DNA of 64,000 nt from Pseudidiomarina mangrovi (GCF_003999375.1 NZ_RJLC01000010.1:356877-420876); one strand, 5' to 3'; shown: positions 36,845 to 44,339, counted from the stretch's first letter. Numbers and translations: made by a program. The notes: a model not told the origin generated them from the letters alone.

Positions 36845-37558
36845 ATGAGGGTACAAACGACGCCAGCGCTGAGCTATATCGGGCTCATCATTGTGCTACT
36901 GCTGCTTGCTTGGCCCGCTGATGCCCAGAGTGGGGTGGTCAAAAAGAGCACCAGCGGCATTTGTCATGCCCCCGATAGCCCGTGGTATGAGCGCACCAAG
37001 AATTTTCAGGCTTATGACTCGCTGCAACAGTGCCTCAGCTCTGGTGGCCGCTTACCCAAGGGCTACCAGCCGCAACAGCAGCAGCCTGATAGCTATGAAC
37101 GTAGTGCTTTCGGCAGTTGGGCCGACGATGACAGGAATTGTCGCAATACCCGCCATGAATTACTTAGCAGTTTATCAACTGGGCCGGTGACCACCAGCGC
37201 CGACGGTTGCAAGGTGTTGCGTGGGCGCTGGAACGACCCGTACACCGGGCAGATCTTTTATGCTGCCGAAGACGTCGATGTGGATCACATTGTGCCATTA
37301 AAAGTGGCGTGGATTGTCGGTGCCGATAAGTGGACTGATGCTGAACGTCGCAGCTTCTCCAACGATACCCGCAACCTGATGGTGGTATCGAAAACCGTCA
37401 ATCGACAAAAGGGCGACAAGAACCCGCTGGCTTGGCTACCGCCCAATCAGGCCTACCAGTGCGCCTACATTCTGCGCTACTTACAAGTGCTGATCATTTA
37501 TGACCTCGATGCGCGCCACATTGCCGCTATCCGTGAACTGCAATCCGCTACCTGCTAA
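36845..37558 (+). CDS. Secreted HNH family endonuclease
   Basis: A 237-aa protein with a signal peptide (ALSYIGLIIVLLLLAWPADA), so it is exported. A small N-terminal domain (SGICHAPDSPWYERTKNFQA, with a second Cys in QQCLSSGGRLPKGY) precedes an HNH/DUF1524-like nuclease domain: DVDVDHIVPL with the metal-dependent His, RNLMVVSKTVNRQKGDKNPL with the Asn and Lys/Arg residues. Paired cysteines suggest disulfides, fitting a periplasmic or extracellular nuclease. ATG 36845 is preferred over ATG 36815 because the signal peptide is more compact and AGAG lies 6 nt upstream. A diverged repeat copy follows the stop. Confidence 0.82.
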   Translation: MRVQTTPALSYIGLIIVLLLLAWPADAQSGVVKKSTSGICHAPDSPWYERTKNFQAYDSLQQCLSSGGRLPKGYQPQQQQPDSYERSAFGSWADDDRNCRNTRHELLSSLSTGPVTTSADGCKVLRGRWNDPYTGQIFYAAEDVDVDHIVPLKVAWIVGADKWTDAERRSFSNDTRNLMVVSKTVNRQKGDKNPLAWLPPNQAYQCAYILRYLQVLIIYDLDARHIAAIRELQSATC

Positions 37559-37566
37559 CCGACCTG

Positions 37567-37585
37567 CTAAGGAGCAGGCAGTTAA
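37567..37585 (-). repeat. Diverged copy of the 19-bp repeat
   Basis: CTAAGGAGCAGGCAGTTAA differs from the consensus at two positions and lies between the HNH nuclease gene and the toxin-antitoxin promoter. Confidence 0.7.
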
Positions 37586-37672
37586 GGATTTAGTTCGTCA
37601 TTATCCCAACAAACTATAGGTTTGGTTGAAATTTGCTTCATTGCTACGCTTTTATCTCTATCAAATCAGGGA

Positions 37673-37701
37673 TTGAATAATAACATATATGTTATTATAA
37701 T
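37673..37701 (+). promoter_or_regulatory. Toxin-antitoxin promoter with embedded palindromic operator
   Basis: TTGAAT (37673-37678), a 17-nt spacer and TATAAT (37696-37701) form a strong sigma-70 promoter. A perfect 22-bp palindrome (37677-37698, centre ACATATATGT) fills the spacer between the hexamers and overlaps both. This is the expected position for autorepression by a toxin-antitoxin complex. Confidence 0.85.
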
Positions 37702-37720
37702 CAGTGAGGAGCGTATTGTA

Positions 37721-38080
37721 GTGGCAATACCCGTTATCGAACGTAAGGCTGAAGAATATCAAACTGCAGACGGTAACGCGCCCTTTCGGGACTGGCTTTT
37801 TGGACTTCGAGACACCAGAGCCCAAGCGAAGGTTACAAAGGCCGTTACGCAAATGGAAGCTGGTAACTTCGGTGACCATAAATCGATCACAAATGGCAAA
37901 GGTCTGAAGGAACGTCGAATCGATTATGGCCCTGGATATCGTATTTATTACATTACCGAGGGCGATGAGCTAGTCATCCTGTTTGCTGGCAGTCAGAAGA
38001 CCGATCAGTCCGATGCGATTGAAAAAGCTAAAGGGTATTTAGCTGATTACAAATTGCGAAGAAGTAACGGCAAATCATGA
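37721..38080 (+). CDS. RelE/HigB-type toxin (TIGR02683-like addiction module killer)
   Basis: A 119-aa protein starting at GTG 37721 (GAGGAG 9 nt upstream, shortly after the promoter). The frame upstream to 37622 crosses the promoter and is not real. The sequence matches the killer-protein family of the RelE/ParE superfamily: EYQTADGNAPFRDWLFGLRD, GNFGDHKSI, KERRIDYGPGYRIYYI and LFAGSQKTDQSDAIEKAKGY. Such toxins are mostly ribosome-dependent mRNA interferases; the activity here is inferred. The toxin-first order and 4-nt contact with the antitoxin frame are HigBA-like. Confidence 0.88.
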   Translation: MAIPVIERKAEEYQTADGNAPFRDWLFGLRDTRAQAKVTKAVTQMEAGNFGDHKSITNGKGLKERRIDYGPGYRIYYITEGDELVILFAGSQKTDQSDAIEKAKGYLADYKLRRSNGKS

Positions 38081-38088
38081 GGCAAAAT

Positions 38089-38424
38089 ATGGCGTTAACG
38101 CGTGAATTTAAACAAACCGTGATGGAGCTTTGCAAGAGTCCCGAATACCGCGCGGCACTGCTGCTAGAAGCGCTTGAATCCTACCTTGAAGGTGACATTG
38201 CAGTAGGTAACTCATTGTTGCGCGATTATCTTAACGGCACTCAGGCGTTTGGCGACGTGGCCAAGGATCTCGATATGCAAGAAGCCGGATTACGTCGCAT
38301 GGTCAGCCCACAAGGCAACGCTACGGCGAAAAACCTATTTCGGTTATTCAAAGTTTGCCAAGCCCGCGAAGGGTTTCATTCAGCTGAAAAATTTCTCGCG
38401 AACTCTACAAGCGCCAACTGTTAA
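38089..38424 (+). CDS. HTH antitoxin of the RelE-type module
   Basis: A 111-aa protein that begins at ATG 38089, with GAGG 6 nt upstream; an in-frame ATG at 38077 overlaps the toxin stop. The C-terminal half has a helix-turn-helix-like segment (VAKDLDMQEAGLRRMVSPQGNATAKNLFRLFKV) typical of the antidote partner of TIGR02683 toxins. It is likely to bind the palindrome at 37677-37698. The N-terminal half (FKQTVMELCKSPEYRAALLLEALESYLEGD) would wrap the toxin. Confidence 0.82.
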   Translation: MALTREFKQTVMELCKSPEYRAALLLEALESYLEGDIAVGNSLLRDYLNGTQAFGDVAKDLDMQEAGLRRMVSPQGNATAKNLFRLFKVCQAREGFHSAEKFLANSTSANC

Positions 38425-38460
38425 GCCGCAAGACCAGATGCTAGTGGGCAGACCAAGATG

Positions 38461-38479
38461 CTAAGGGGCAGGCACTTAA
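38461..38479 (-). repeat. 19-bp dispersed repeat, copy between antitoxin and HEPN gene
   Basis: CTAAGGGGCAGGCACTTAA, exact consensus, 5 bp past the end of the HEPN gene (which is on the minus strand). A degenerate copy, CTAGTGGGCAGACC, lies just before it (from about 38440). Confidence 0.92.
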
Positions 38480-38484
38480 GCCCA

Positions 38485-39147
38485 TCATTCCCCCAAATAG
38501 TAGCTCGCATCACCCCATACATCAGTGCCATGGTGCATCATTAGCTCGATGATTACCGGCATCAAATCACTCAGTAAACCAACAGAATCGCGCAATTGTT
38601 GGCGATTCCAGCTGCCATTCCAGGTTGCGCCACCGTGAATAAGCTGATTGCGAAGTGTATAAAGGCGATCCATGACGATACTCAGCACTGTAACGGTATC
38701 TTGCGCAGCGAGAGCTTGCTGAGAGGCGCGTTTGGCAGCGTTGAATCTCGATTCCCAATCCTCGGCACCGGGTACGTTAGTAGCGTGGTCCCAGAAGCGC
38801 TGGAAGACGAACTTATTTTCTAACAACGAACGCACGGCGCCCGAGTATTTTTGCCACAAGATGTTGTAGATGGCGCGTTGCTGATCATAGCCGACGATAC
38901 GCTCAAAGAAGGCCACATAGGTTTCGCGAGCTTTCGCGCGGGTAACACCTTCGTATTCGTTAGCATAGGCTGCGTTGAAGCTCAGCCAAAGAAAGATAAA
39001 GGCAGCGTCGCTGTCGTCCCGGCTAAGTTCTTGTTCGGCGCGATGCAACCAGCTCAGTGCTCGATGCACCCGAATGTTTACCCCAGTTCCCCAGCGCTCG
39101 CGATGTTCGCGTTGATAGGCTTTCAATTGCTGATGGCTCTTGCTCAT
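38485..39147 (-). CDS. HEPN-domain protein with RX4H ribonuclease motif
   Basis: A 220-aa soluble, helical protein. The C-terminal segment LYTLRNQLIHGGATW carries the motif R166-N-Q-L-I-H171 (RX4-6H) that forms the RNase site in many HEPN proteins of toxin-antitoxin, abortive-infection and CRISPR systems. The N-terminal part (ALSWLHRAEQE...DSDAAFIFLWLSFNAAY) resembles the first helices of large HEPN families. No partner (MNT-type nucleotidyltransferase) is adjacent. AAGGA lies 6-7 nt before the ATG. The gene is bracketed by two exact direct copies of the 19-bp repeat, 682 bp apart. Function as toxin or defence RNase is inferred. Confidence 0.75.
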   Translation of the reverse strand: MSKSHQQLKAYQREHRERWGTGVNIRVHRALSWLHRAEQELSRDDSDAAFIFLWLSFNAAYANEYEGVTRAKARETYVAFFERIVGYDQQRAIYNILWQKYSGAVRSLLENKFVFQRFWDHATNVPGAEDWESRFNAAKRASQQALAAQDTVTVLSIVMDRLYTLRNQLIHGGATWNGSWNRQQLRDSVGLLSDLMPVIIELMMHHGTDVWGDASYYLGE

Positions 39148-39162
39148 GGTTCGTCCTTGTCG

Positions 39163-39181
39163 TTAAGGGGCAGGCACTTAA
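39163..39181 (-). repeat. 19-bp dispersed repeat, copy upstream of the HEPN gene
   Basis: TTAAGGGGCAGGCACTTAA lies 15 bp upstream of the HEPN start codon, in the same orientation as the copy at 38461-38479. Confidence 0.92.
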
Positions 39182-39309
39182 GCAAATGTAACCCATGTTA
39201 CAAAAAAACCAAATCTGCACCATTGTTCGCATTGATTTATTTAAACAAGTGCTTATCATATCTTTAACAGCGGCCTGCGCTGTTACACTATAAATCAAGG
39301 GAAGACATT

Positions 39310-39771
39310 ATGAAAAAAGGTATTCTATTAGCAGTTCCAGCACTGGTTATCGCTGCTGGTATGATGGTAGCCCAACCGGCTGCTGCAGAGAAATTCAACG
39401 CATGGCGCCATTGTGGTATCGGTGCTGCGGTATTCCCAGATAATGGGACTGCGTCTGCTATCTCTAACATCATTTGGGATTTGGGAACAACCGCGTTAAC
39501 GTCGGCCACTGTCTCAAAAGAAACCTGTAATTCTGAATTAGTTGTGACCGCACGCTTCATTGATGAGAACTATGCCAAGCTAGAAGCTGAGCTGGCTATC
39601 GGTGAAGGTCAGCATGTTGACACAATGTTTAACATGTTTGGTGTGTCTGCTGAGCAAAAAGCCCAGTTATTACCAAAACTTCGCGCTGCCATGATCATCG
39701 ATGAGCAATTAACGCGCAGTGAGAAAGCTGAGCACGTATTCCTGACGGTACAAGATTTGTTAGCGTCTTAA
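39310..39771 (+). CDS. DUF3015 family secreted protein
   Basis: A 153-aa periplasmic protein with a signal peptide ending PAAA-EKF. It shows the DUF3015 features: RHCGIGAAVFPDNG, ISNIIWDLGTTALTSATVS, ETCNSE (two Cys), and a C-terminal helical part. Function is unknown. It is followed by an intrinsic terminator and then a DUF4105 gene, a pairing common in Gammaproteobacteria. Confidence 0.88.
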   Translation: MKKGILLAVPALVIAAGMMVAQPAAAEKFNAWRHCGIGAAVFPDNGTASAISNIIWDLGTTALTSATVSKETCNSELVVTARFIDENYAKLEAELAIGEGQHVDTMFNMFGVSAEQKAQLLPKLRAAMIIDEQLTRSEKAEHVFLTVQDLLAS

Positions 39772-39794
39772 TTTGTTCGAGATAGTAATTTTTG

Positions 39795-39820
39795 ACCCGG
39801 GCGCTTATGCCCGGGTTTTT
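39795..39820 (+). terminator. Intrinsic terminator between DUF3015 and DUF4105 genes
   Basis: An 8-bp stem ACCCGGGC/GCCCGGGT with loop GCTTAT is followed by five T. It may reduce read-through into the DUF4105 gene that begins 18 bp later. Confidence 0.85.
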
Positions 39821-39838
39821 ATTTAGAGGACAGTCGTT

Positions 39839-41638
39839 TTGCGCGTAGCGAATTGGGTAGTTATTGGGTTGCTTCTCGTTGGTGCTCAGCCAGCTCTCGC
39901 AACTGATCTTGCGCAATCGTGGCAATGGAAAAAATTACTTCAGTACAATGAACGTGGTTATTCTGAAATTGAGCAGATGGAGTTTTTCTTCTCGCCAACC
40001 GGACATCACGACCCAAGTGCGGAATTAGAAGCGGCACGCATTGCCTTTAAAGGTGAACCCGAATTGGTCTGCCAATATCCGGCCCGTGCGTTATTTTTAA
40101 TGCGTGCAGGTCTGATTGCTGAGTTTGATAGTGGACAATGTGAAGCACTCGTCAATTGGCAAAAAAGCGCGACCATTGACCAGGTTTCTCTAGTGTTCGC
40201 AGATGGCTATTTGAAGAACCCAGCGTCGTTTCACGGACATTTATTTCTCAACCTTTCGAACTCTCAATCACCCTATCGATTGCTTGATAACAGCCTCAAT
40301 TACGGCGCCGAAGTTCCGCAGAATGTCGACCCTGTGACTTATATCGCCAAAGGCTTATTTGGTGGTTATCGCGCGCGCTATTCATCACAGCATTTTTATC
40401 GCCATAATCTATCTTATGGCCGCATTGAACTGCGTAATTTGTGGGATTACCAACTCAATGTTAGTGCCACTGACGCACAGCTGTTATCGGCACATCTATT
40501 TGAGCTTGCCAGCACCGATTACCAATACTATTTCATGAGTAAGAATTGCGCTTATTATGTCGCTAGAGCGCTGGAATTAGTTGCGGGAACCTATTTGGTG
40601 AGCGACAGTGATTGGACGGTGTTTCCATCCGAAGTAGTCGCTCATGTGGCCGCTCCAGAGTTACATTTAGTCCACTCAATTACCTTAAATGAAAGCGAAC
40701 AAAAGCGTTTTCAATCACACTATAATGCTCTGCCTGAGGTTTTAAAAAATGCCGTTGATGAGTGGGTTTATAGCCAACCTGAAGGGGCATTATTTACTCA
40801 ATTAACGGCTCAGGATCAAAAGCGGGTACTGATTACACTCGCTTCATATTTTGACTTTTTGTTACTGCAAAACCCCGATGAAGCCGCCCACAGCCAACAG
40901 CGTCAGCTTGTATTACGGGCATTGTTGCGTTATGAACCTGGTAACAATCACCAAGTGCTGGCGTCAGCGGAACAACCCCATTTGGGGCAGCCGCCCAATT
41001 TGGTTCGGTTTTCGTATATGAACCTAGCGGAGCAGGCCGACCAGTGGGAACTGACGATGCGTCCCACTTACTATGACCGCTTGCAACCGAAAGTCGGTAA
41101 GCCCAAGCATTCGGAATTAATGATGGGTGAGCTCACTATCTCACAGCGCGATGGCAGCTTGCTGCTGGAGCGTTTATCACTGTTTAACTTGACCTCATTG
41201 AACGTCAGTAATACTGGCTTGCCTGGCGATGGCGGCGAATCGTGGCTACTAGCTGTTGGTGCTGAGCGGCGCCGTTTCCGCACGTTGCAAGCACCTTTGG
41301 CGGTTTATGTTGAGGGTGCTTACGGTAAAGCGCATCAATTCGATTCAGGTGTGGTCGTTTATGCCTTAGCGGGGGCGCGGCTGCACGCTACCGAAGCGCT
41401 GGGGGATGATCACCACCTGACGCTGACTGGGCGGGTTGGGGTGGAGGGAACTATCGGTGAGCATACTTGGCTATGCGAGTTTACCAAGCCGTTAGCGGTA
41501 TCGCAGCGAGTTACCACACAACGATTGCATTCGCAGTGTGCGGCCGCGCTCTATCAATCTCAGTCGTCGGATCTTCGGCTGACCGTTGAGCACCAGCAAT
41601 ACCTTGGTGTGAAGCTAGGCTGGTCGATCTACTTTTAA
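39839..41638 (+). CDS. DUF4105 (Lnb N-terminal periplasmic domain) protein
   Basis: A 599-aa exported protein. The start is TTG 39839, with GAGGA 8 nt upstream; the signal peptide ends PALA-TDL. The N-terminal half matches DUF4105, including the conserved FYRHNLSYG and the YFMSKNCAYYVARALE Cys motif resembling papain-like/NlpC folds. The C-terminal part (about 400-599) consists of alternating strands and ends in an aromatic (GVKLGWSIYF), which suggests an outer-membrane beta-barrel. Function is unknown; a bacterial eukaryotic-like Lnb protease/transpeptidase role is only suggested by the domain name. Confidence 0.85.
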   Translation: MRVANWVVIGLLLVGAQPALATDLAQSWQWKKLLQYNERGYSEIEQMEFFFSPTGHHDPSAELEAARIAFKGEPELVCQYPARALFLMRAGLIAEFDSGQCEALVNWQKSATIDQVSLVFADGYLKNPASFHGHLFLNLSNSQSPYRLLDNSLNYGAEVPQNVDPVTYIAKGLFGGYRARYSSQHFYRHNLSYGRIELRNLWDYQLNVSATDAQLLSAHLFELASTDYQYYFMSKNCAYYVARALELVAGTYLVSDSDWTVFPSEVVAHVAAPELHLVHSITLNESEQKRFQSHYNALPEVLKNAVDEWVYSQPEGALFTQLTAQDQKRVLITLASYFDFLLLQNPDEAAHSQQRQLVLRALLRYEPGNNHQVLASAEQPHLGQPPNLVRFSYMNLAEQADQWELTMRPTYYDRLQPKVGKPKHSELMMGELTISQRDGSLLLERLSLFNLTSLNVSNTGLPGDGGESWLLAVGAERRRFRTLQAPLAVYVEGAYGKAHQFDSGVVVYALAGARLHATEALGDDHHLTLTGRVGVEGTIGEHTWLCEFTKPLAVSQRVTTQRLHSQCAAALYQSQSSDLRLTVEHQQYLGVKLGWSIYF

Positions 41639-41642
41639 CGGC

Positions 41643-41660
41643 TAAGCGGTTAACCGCTTA
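41643..41660. repeat. 18-bp perfect palindrome after the DUF4105 gene
   Basis: TAAGCGGTTAACCGCTTA reads the same on both strands and begins 5 bp after the stop codon. It lies just before a bidirectional terminator, and its function is unclear. Confidence 0.7.
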
Positions 41661-41664
41661 ACCA

Positions 41665-41695
41665 ACAAAAAAGCCGAGCATCAAGCTCGGCTTTT
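41665..41695. terminator. Bidirectional terminator between DUF4105 and TSP3-repeat genes
   Basis: The stem AGCCGAGC/GCTCGGCT with loop ATCAA is flanked by an A-run and a T-run, serving both convergent genes. Confidence 0.9.
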
Positions 41696-41712
41696 GCAGC
41701 AACAACCAATGG

Positions 41713-42735
41713 TTATTTATTTTTACCTTTGCCAGCCGGTTTGCCACAGCTGCTTTGTGCGGCAGAGCTCACCAAGGCTGCACCTTCGGCGTCAGTCAAT
41801 AAGCCCATGTTCACTTGGCTATTGCGTGCTTTAACCACACAATTGACATACTGGCCGTGGTTCTTCCATGGCATGTTAGGCGCGCTGCCTTCACAAGCAC
41901 AGGCATTACCAACGTTCTGTACACCAGAGCAACCAAATTGGTCAACGGCTGCACCAGCAGCAGTATTGGCACAGGCATCAGCGCTATCAAAGATACCATC
42001 GCCGTCAGTGTCGGCATTGACAACAGGGAAGTCATTACCGTCGTTCGGATCGGTGCCAGCAGCAACTTCTTCGCCATCTGAATAACCATCACCATCGGTA
42101 TCGGCATTTAAACGGTCGGTTTGCGTCAATACTTCTTCAGCATCAGTTAAACCATCACCATCAGTGTCGACAAAGGTGGTGTCGATGTTGGTTTCTAATT
42201 GGAACATACCACCGGCTAAGCCGCCGCCGTCAAAGATTAAGAAGTCTAGGGTATGGGTACCATCTAAACTCACTGGATACTCACCTGGCACAGAGACTGG
42301 GCCTTGATAGCCAACTAAGGTGCCATCGAGGTAGATCCATGAACAGTTGTCGGCCAACAAATTCAGCACGAAGTCACCGTTACCGCTGACTTCCTTGGTG
42401 TAACGAGACCAGTTTTGACCGCTAGGACCAACTGAATTCAGGTTACTCCATGCATTGATCCATGATGCACTCAACGCAGCGCCTGGCTGCCACGGGTGGG
42501 CATTGGTACCAAATGAGAAGGCGGCATGAGGGTTCACCCAGTTGTCACTGAGGGTAACGTCAGGGTTCACTTTACATGCATCAACAGGCCAATTGCTGTA
42601 GGCAACAGAGGGTAAAATAGGGTCCCATGCGGTAACCGACGAATCACTGGTATATACGGTGGTTTCTTGCGCCATTGACACGCTAGCGAAGCCGATCATG
42701 AGCATCGCTGAACAAGTTTTGAGTGCTTTAAACAT
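41713..42735 (-). CDS. Secreted protein with thrombospondin type 3 calcium-binding repeats
   Basis: A 340-aa exported protein. The start is ATG 42735 (AAGG 6 nt upstream); signal peptide MFKALKTCSAMLMIGFASVSMA. The N-terminal about 190 residues form a beta-rich domain (NPHAAFSFGTNAHPWQPG, YLDGTLVGYQGP, LDFLIFDGGGLAGGMF). Three DTDGDG repeats with acidic spacers (DTDGDGLTDAEEVL, DTDGDGYSDGEEVA, DTDGDGIFDSADAC) follow and bind Ca2+. A Cys-containing tail ends in GKPAGKGKNK. It is probably an extracellular or surface protein. The molecular role is not known. Confidence 0.85.
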   Translation of the reverse strand: MFKALKTCSAMLMIGFASVSMAQETTVYTSDSSVTAWDPILPSVAYSNWPVDACKVNPDVTLSDNWVNPHAAFSFGTNAHPWQPGAALSASWINAWSNLNSVGPSGQNWSRYTKEVSGNGDFVLNLLADNCSWIYLDGTLVGYQGPVSVPGEYPVSLDGTHTLDFLIFDGGGLAGGMFQLETNIDTTFVDTDGDGLTDAEEVLTQTDRLNADTDGDGYSDGEEVAAGTDPNDGNDFPVVNADTDGDGIFDSADACANTAAGAAVDQFGCSGVQNVGNACACEGSAPNMPWKNHGQYVNCVVKARNSQVNMGLLTDAEGAALVSSAAQSSCGKPAGKGKNK

Positions 42736-42944
42736 GTGTTCTGCCTTAGGTTTATTGTTGAGCATAGTGCTAGCATCAAAACCTGAGCAGCACGACTCGT
42801 TATTGTTGGCATCCATAAGTTACGATGTGCATTCCAAATTTGCCTGCTTGTTTATAATTTAACCGGTCAATTCCGACAAATGACATAAATCATATTACAT
42901 TGTAAAGAAATTGGGGCAGCACAGGCCCCATAGGGAACAGGCAG

Positions 42945-43646
42945 TTAATTCTCTTCAGTGGTCGGACTTGTTGTGACCGATGCTGGTGAGAGCTTTTGAT
43001 AATAAAGCTGATAGTCGCGGCTATAGGGACCAGGTGGCAACGCGGTTTCCATGCCACTGAAAGCTTGTGCATTGGCAGCACGTGTCAGTGGCAAGTAATT
43101 CGGAGCAGCACGTTCAACCGCCGCGGCAATCGCCATCACCAGCAAGTCGGCGAGTGGGTTGCCTGAGCTATTTTGCTGCTGTGGCGAGTAAGACATTTGC
43201 TTGCGCGCTTGCCATAATAAGGCACCATCAGCACTCACCAGCTTATATTCAAAATCCACTTGCGTAGTGGTGCTGAGCAACACATATTTGGCATCCCACT
43301 CGTGAATGGTCACATACAAGATACTGTCGGCACCAAATAATGCTGCTAGCTGCTCTGGTGGAGCATTGTGAACTTCTGCAGCTTCGTAATAGCCTTCAGC
43401 CTCCAGCAAGATTTTCACGGTATTCACTGGAAAGGTGTAGTAGCCTTTTTCTGCCAATTGATAGGGCAGTGTGGCCAATACCGACGTTGGTGCCAACACA
43501 TCAATCACGTTATTCTGTACCGGCACAATTAATATGGATTTCAAGCGCGCTTGATGCAGTGGTTCTAAGTAGCTTTTATCCGGTGGTTGCACCGCACAGG
43601 CCGATAACAACAGCAGTAACCATGGCAGTAGCAGTTTAATCTTCAT
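42945..43646 (-). CDS. DUF799 (GNA1162-like) lipoprotein
   Basis: A 233-aa lipoprotein with lipobox LSAC (Cys at residue 17). It matches DUF799/GNA1162: SILIVPVQNNVIDVLAPTSV, GYYTFPVNTV and FGADSILYVTIHEWD. It is the last gene of the four-gene CsgG-type operon and overlaps the DUF4810 gene by 11 bp. A weak repeat-like sequence (42931-42948) overlaps its stop codon. In neighbouring genera this trio is thought to form an outer-membrane complex; export of a substrate is unproven. Confidence 0.88.
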   Translation of the reverse strand: MKIKLLLPWLLLLLSACAVQPPDKSYLEPLHQARLKSILIVPVQNNVIDVLAPTSVLATLPYQLAEKGYYTFPVNTVKILLEAEGYYEAAEVHNAPPEQLAALFGADSILYVTIHEWDAKYVLLSTTTQVDFEYKLVSADGALLWQARKQMSYSPQQQNSSGNPLADLLVMAIAAAVERAAPNYLPLTRAANAQAFSGMETALPPGPYSRDYQLYYQKLSPASVTTSPTTEEN

Positions 43647-44025
43647 CAGCGGCTCCTTGCTGGTTGGCTTTTTGTGCCTGCAAATTTTTAATCAAGGTAT
43701 TCATTAAATGACGACTTTCCGGCCAAGTATTGGCTTCAAGCTGATAAAACCGTATGGCGGCATCGCTATCACCTTGTTCCAACATAAATGTGCCCGCCTC
43801 AGCGAATAATCCCGGCGCTAAAGGCTTTTTGTTTTTGCTGGTGCCGGTGGCCGCGTTATTGACGAATACGTAGTAGTTAGCGAGCATTGCATCGCGAACT
43901 TCAGGCTCATGAAAGTAGACAAATAGAGTCTCTTCGTAATCACCCCATTGATACAACTGATTATTGGTGGCACAGCCAGATAAAAGTGCGGCGCCGACGA
44001 GGGCGCCCAACAGTTTCTTGTTCAT
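43636..44025 (-). CDS. DUF4810 lipoprotein
   Basis: A 129-aa lipoprotein (lipobox LSGC at residues 15-18) of the DUF4810 family: LYQWGDYEETLFVYF, KPLAPGLFAEAGTFMLEQGD and FYQLEANTWPESRHLMNTLI, a TPR-like helical repeat. It sits between a CsgG-like gene set and DUF799, the conserved order. It overlaps the preceding gene by 1 bp. Confidence 0.88.
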   Translation of the reverse strand: MNKKLLGALVGAALLSGCATNNQLYQWGDYEETLFVYFHEPEVRDAMLANYYVFVNNAATGTSKNKKPLAPGLFAEAGTFMLEQGDSDAAIRFYQLEANTWPESRHLMNTLIKNLQAQKANQQGAADED

Positions 44026-44339
44026 TAGAGGTTGGTCTCAATAGTACGGTGAGTTGATTCGCTGAGATACACTTCCTGTGTAAAAGCCGTACCTTGAGCA
44101 TGATTAATTTGAATAACATGTTTTCCGGGGATTAATTTCAGCGCCTGTTCAGGTGCTAGATATTGCTTGAGTGCCCCATAGGAAATACCATCAATGATGA
44201 GTTCGAGGTCACCCACTGTATCGCTGACCTGAAAATTTATAGTGGGTGAGGTATCAGCAATGCCGGTCAATGCCGTGGGCTTTTGCACACAACCACTTAA
44301 GCCCAGCAACAATGCTAAAATAATGCAGAAATTTTTCAT
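44025..44339 (-). CDS. Small uncharacterised lipoprotein of the CsgG operon
   Basis: A 104-aa lipoprotein with lipobox LSGC (Cys at residue 17), followed by a predicted small beta-sandwich resembling PEGA-type domains (GDLELIIDGISYGALKQYL, LIPGKHVIQINHAQG). It is not part of the usual CsgG-DUF4810-DUF799 trio as I know it. It overlaps the CsgG gene by 4 bp and is clearly co-transcribed. Confidence 0.78.
   Translation of the reverse strand: MKNFCIILALLLGLSGCVQKPTALTGIADTSPTINFQVSDTVGDLELIIDGISYGALKQYLAPEQALKLIPGKHVIQINHAQGTAFTQEVYLSESTHRTIETNL

Noticed and set aside
37567..39181. Integron cassette array
   Set aside because: No integrase gene and no attC-like GTTRRRY/RYYYAAC ends; the repeats are 19 bp, shorter than attC sites, and gene orientation is mixed.
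36106..39181. Genomic island integrated at tRNA-Asn
   Set aside because: The accessory genes lie on the 5' side of the tRNA genes, whereas integrases use the 3' end; no integrase or duplicated tRNA 3' end was seen.
42931..42948. Repeat-like sequence overlapping the DUF799 stop codon
   Set aside because: TAGGGAACAGGCAGTTAA differs at several positions; too weak to list as a copy, noted only as a possible decayed member.
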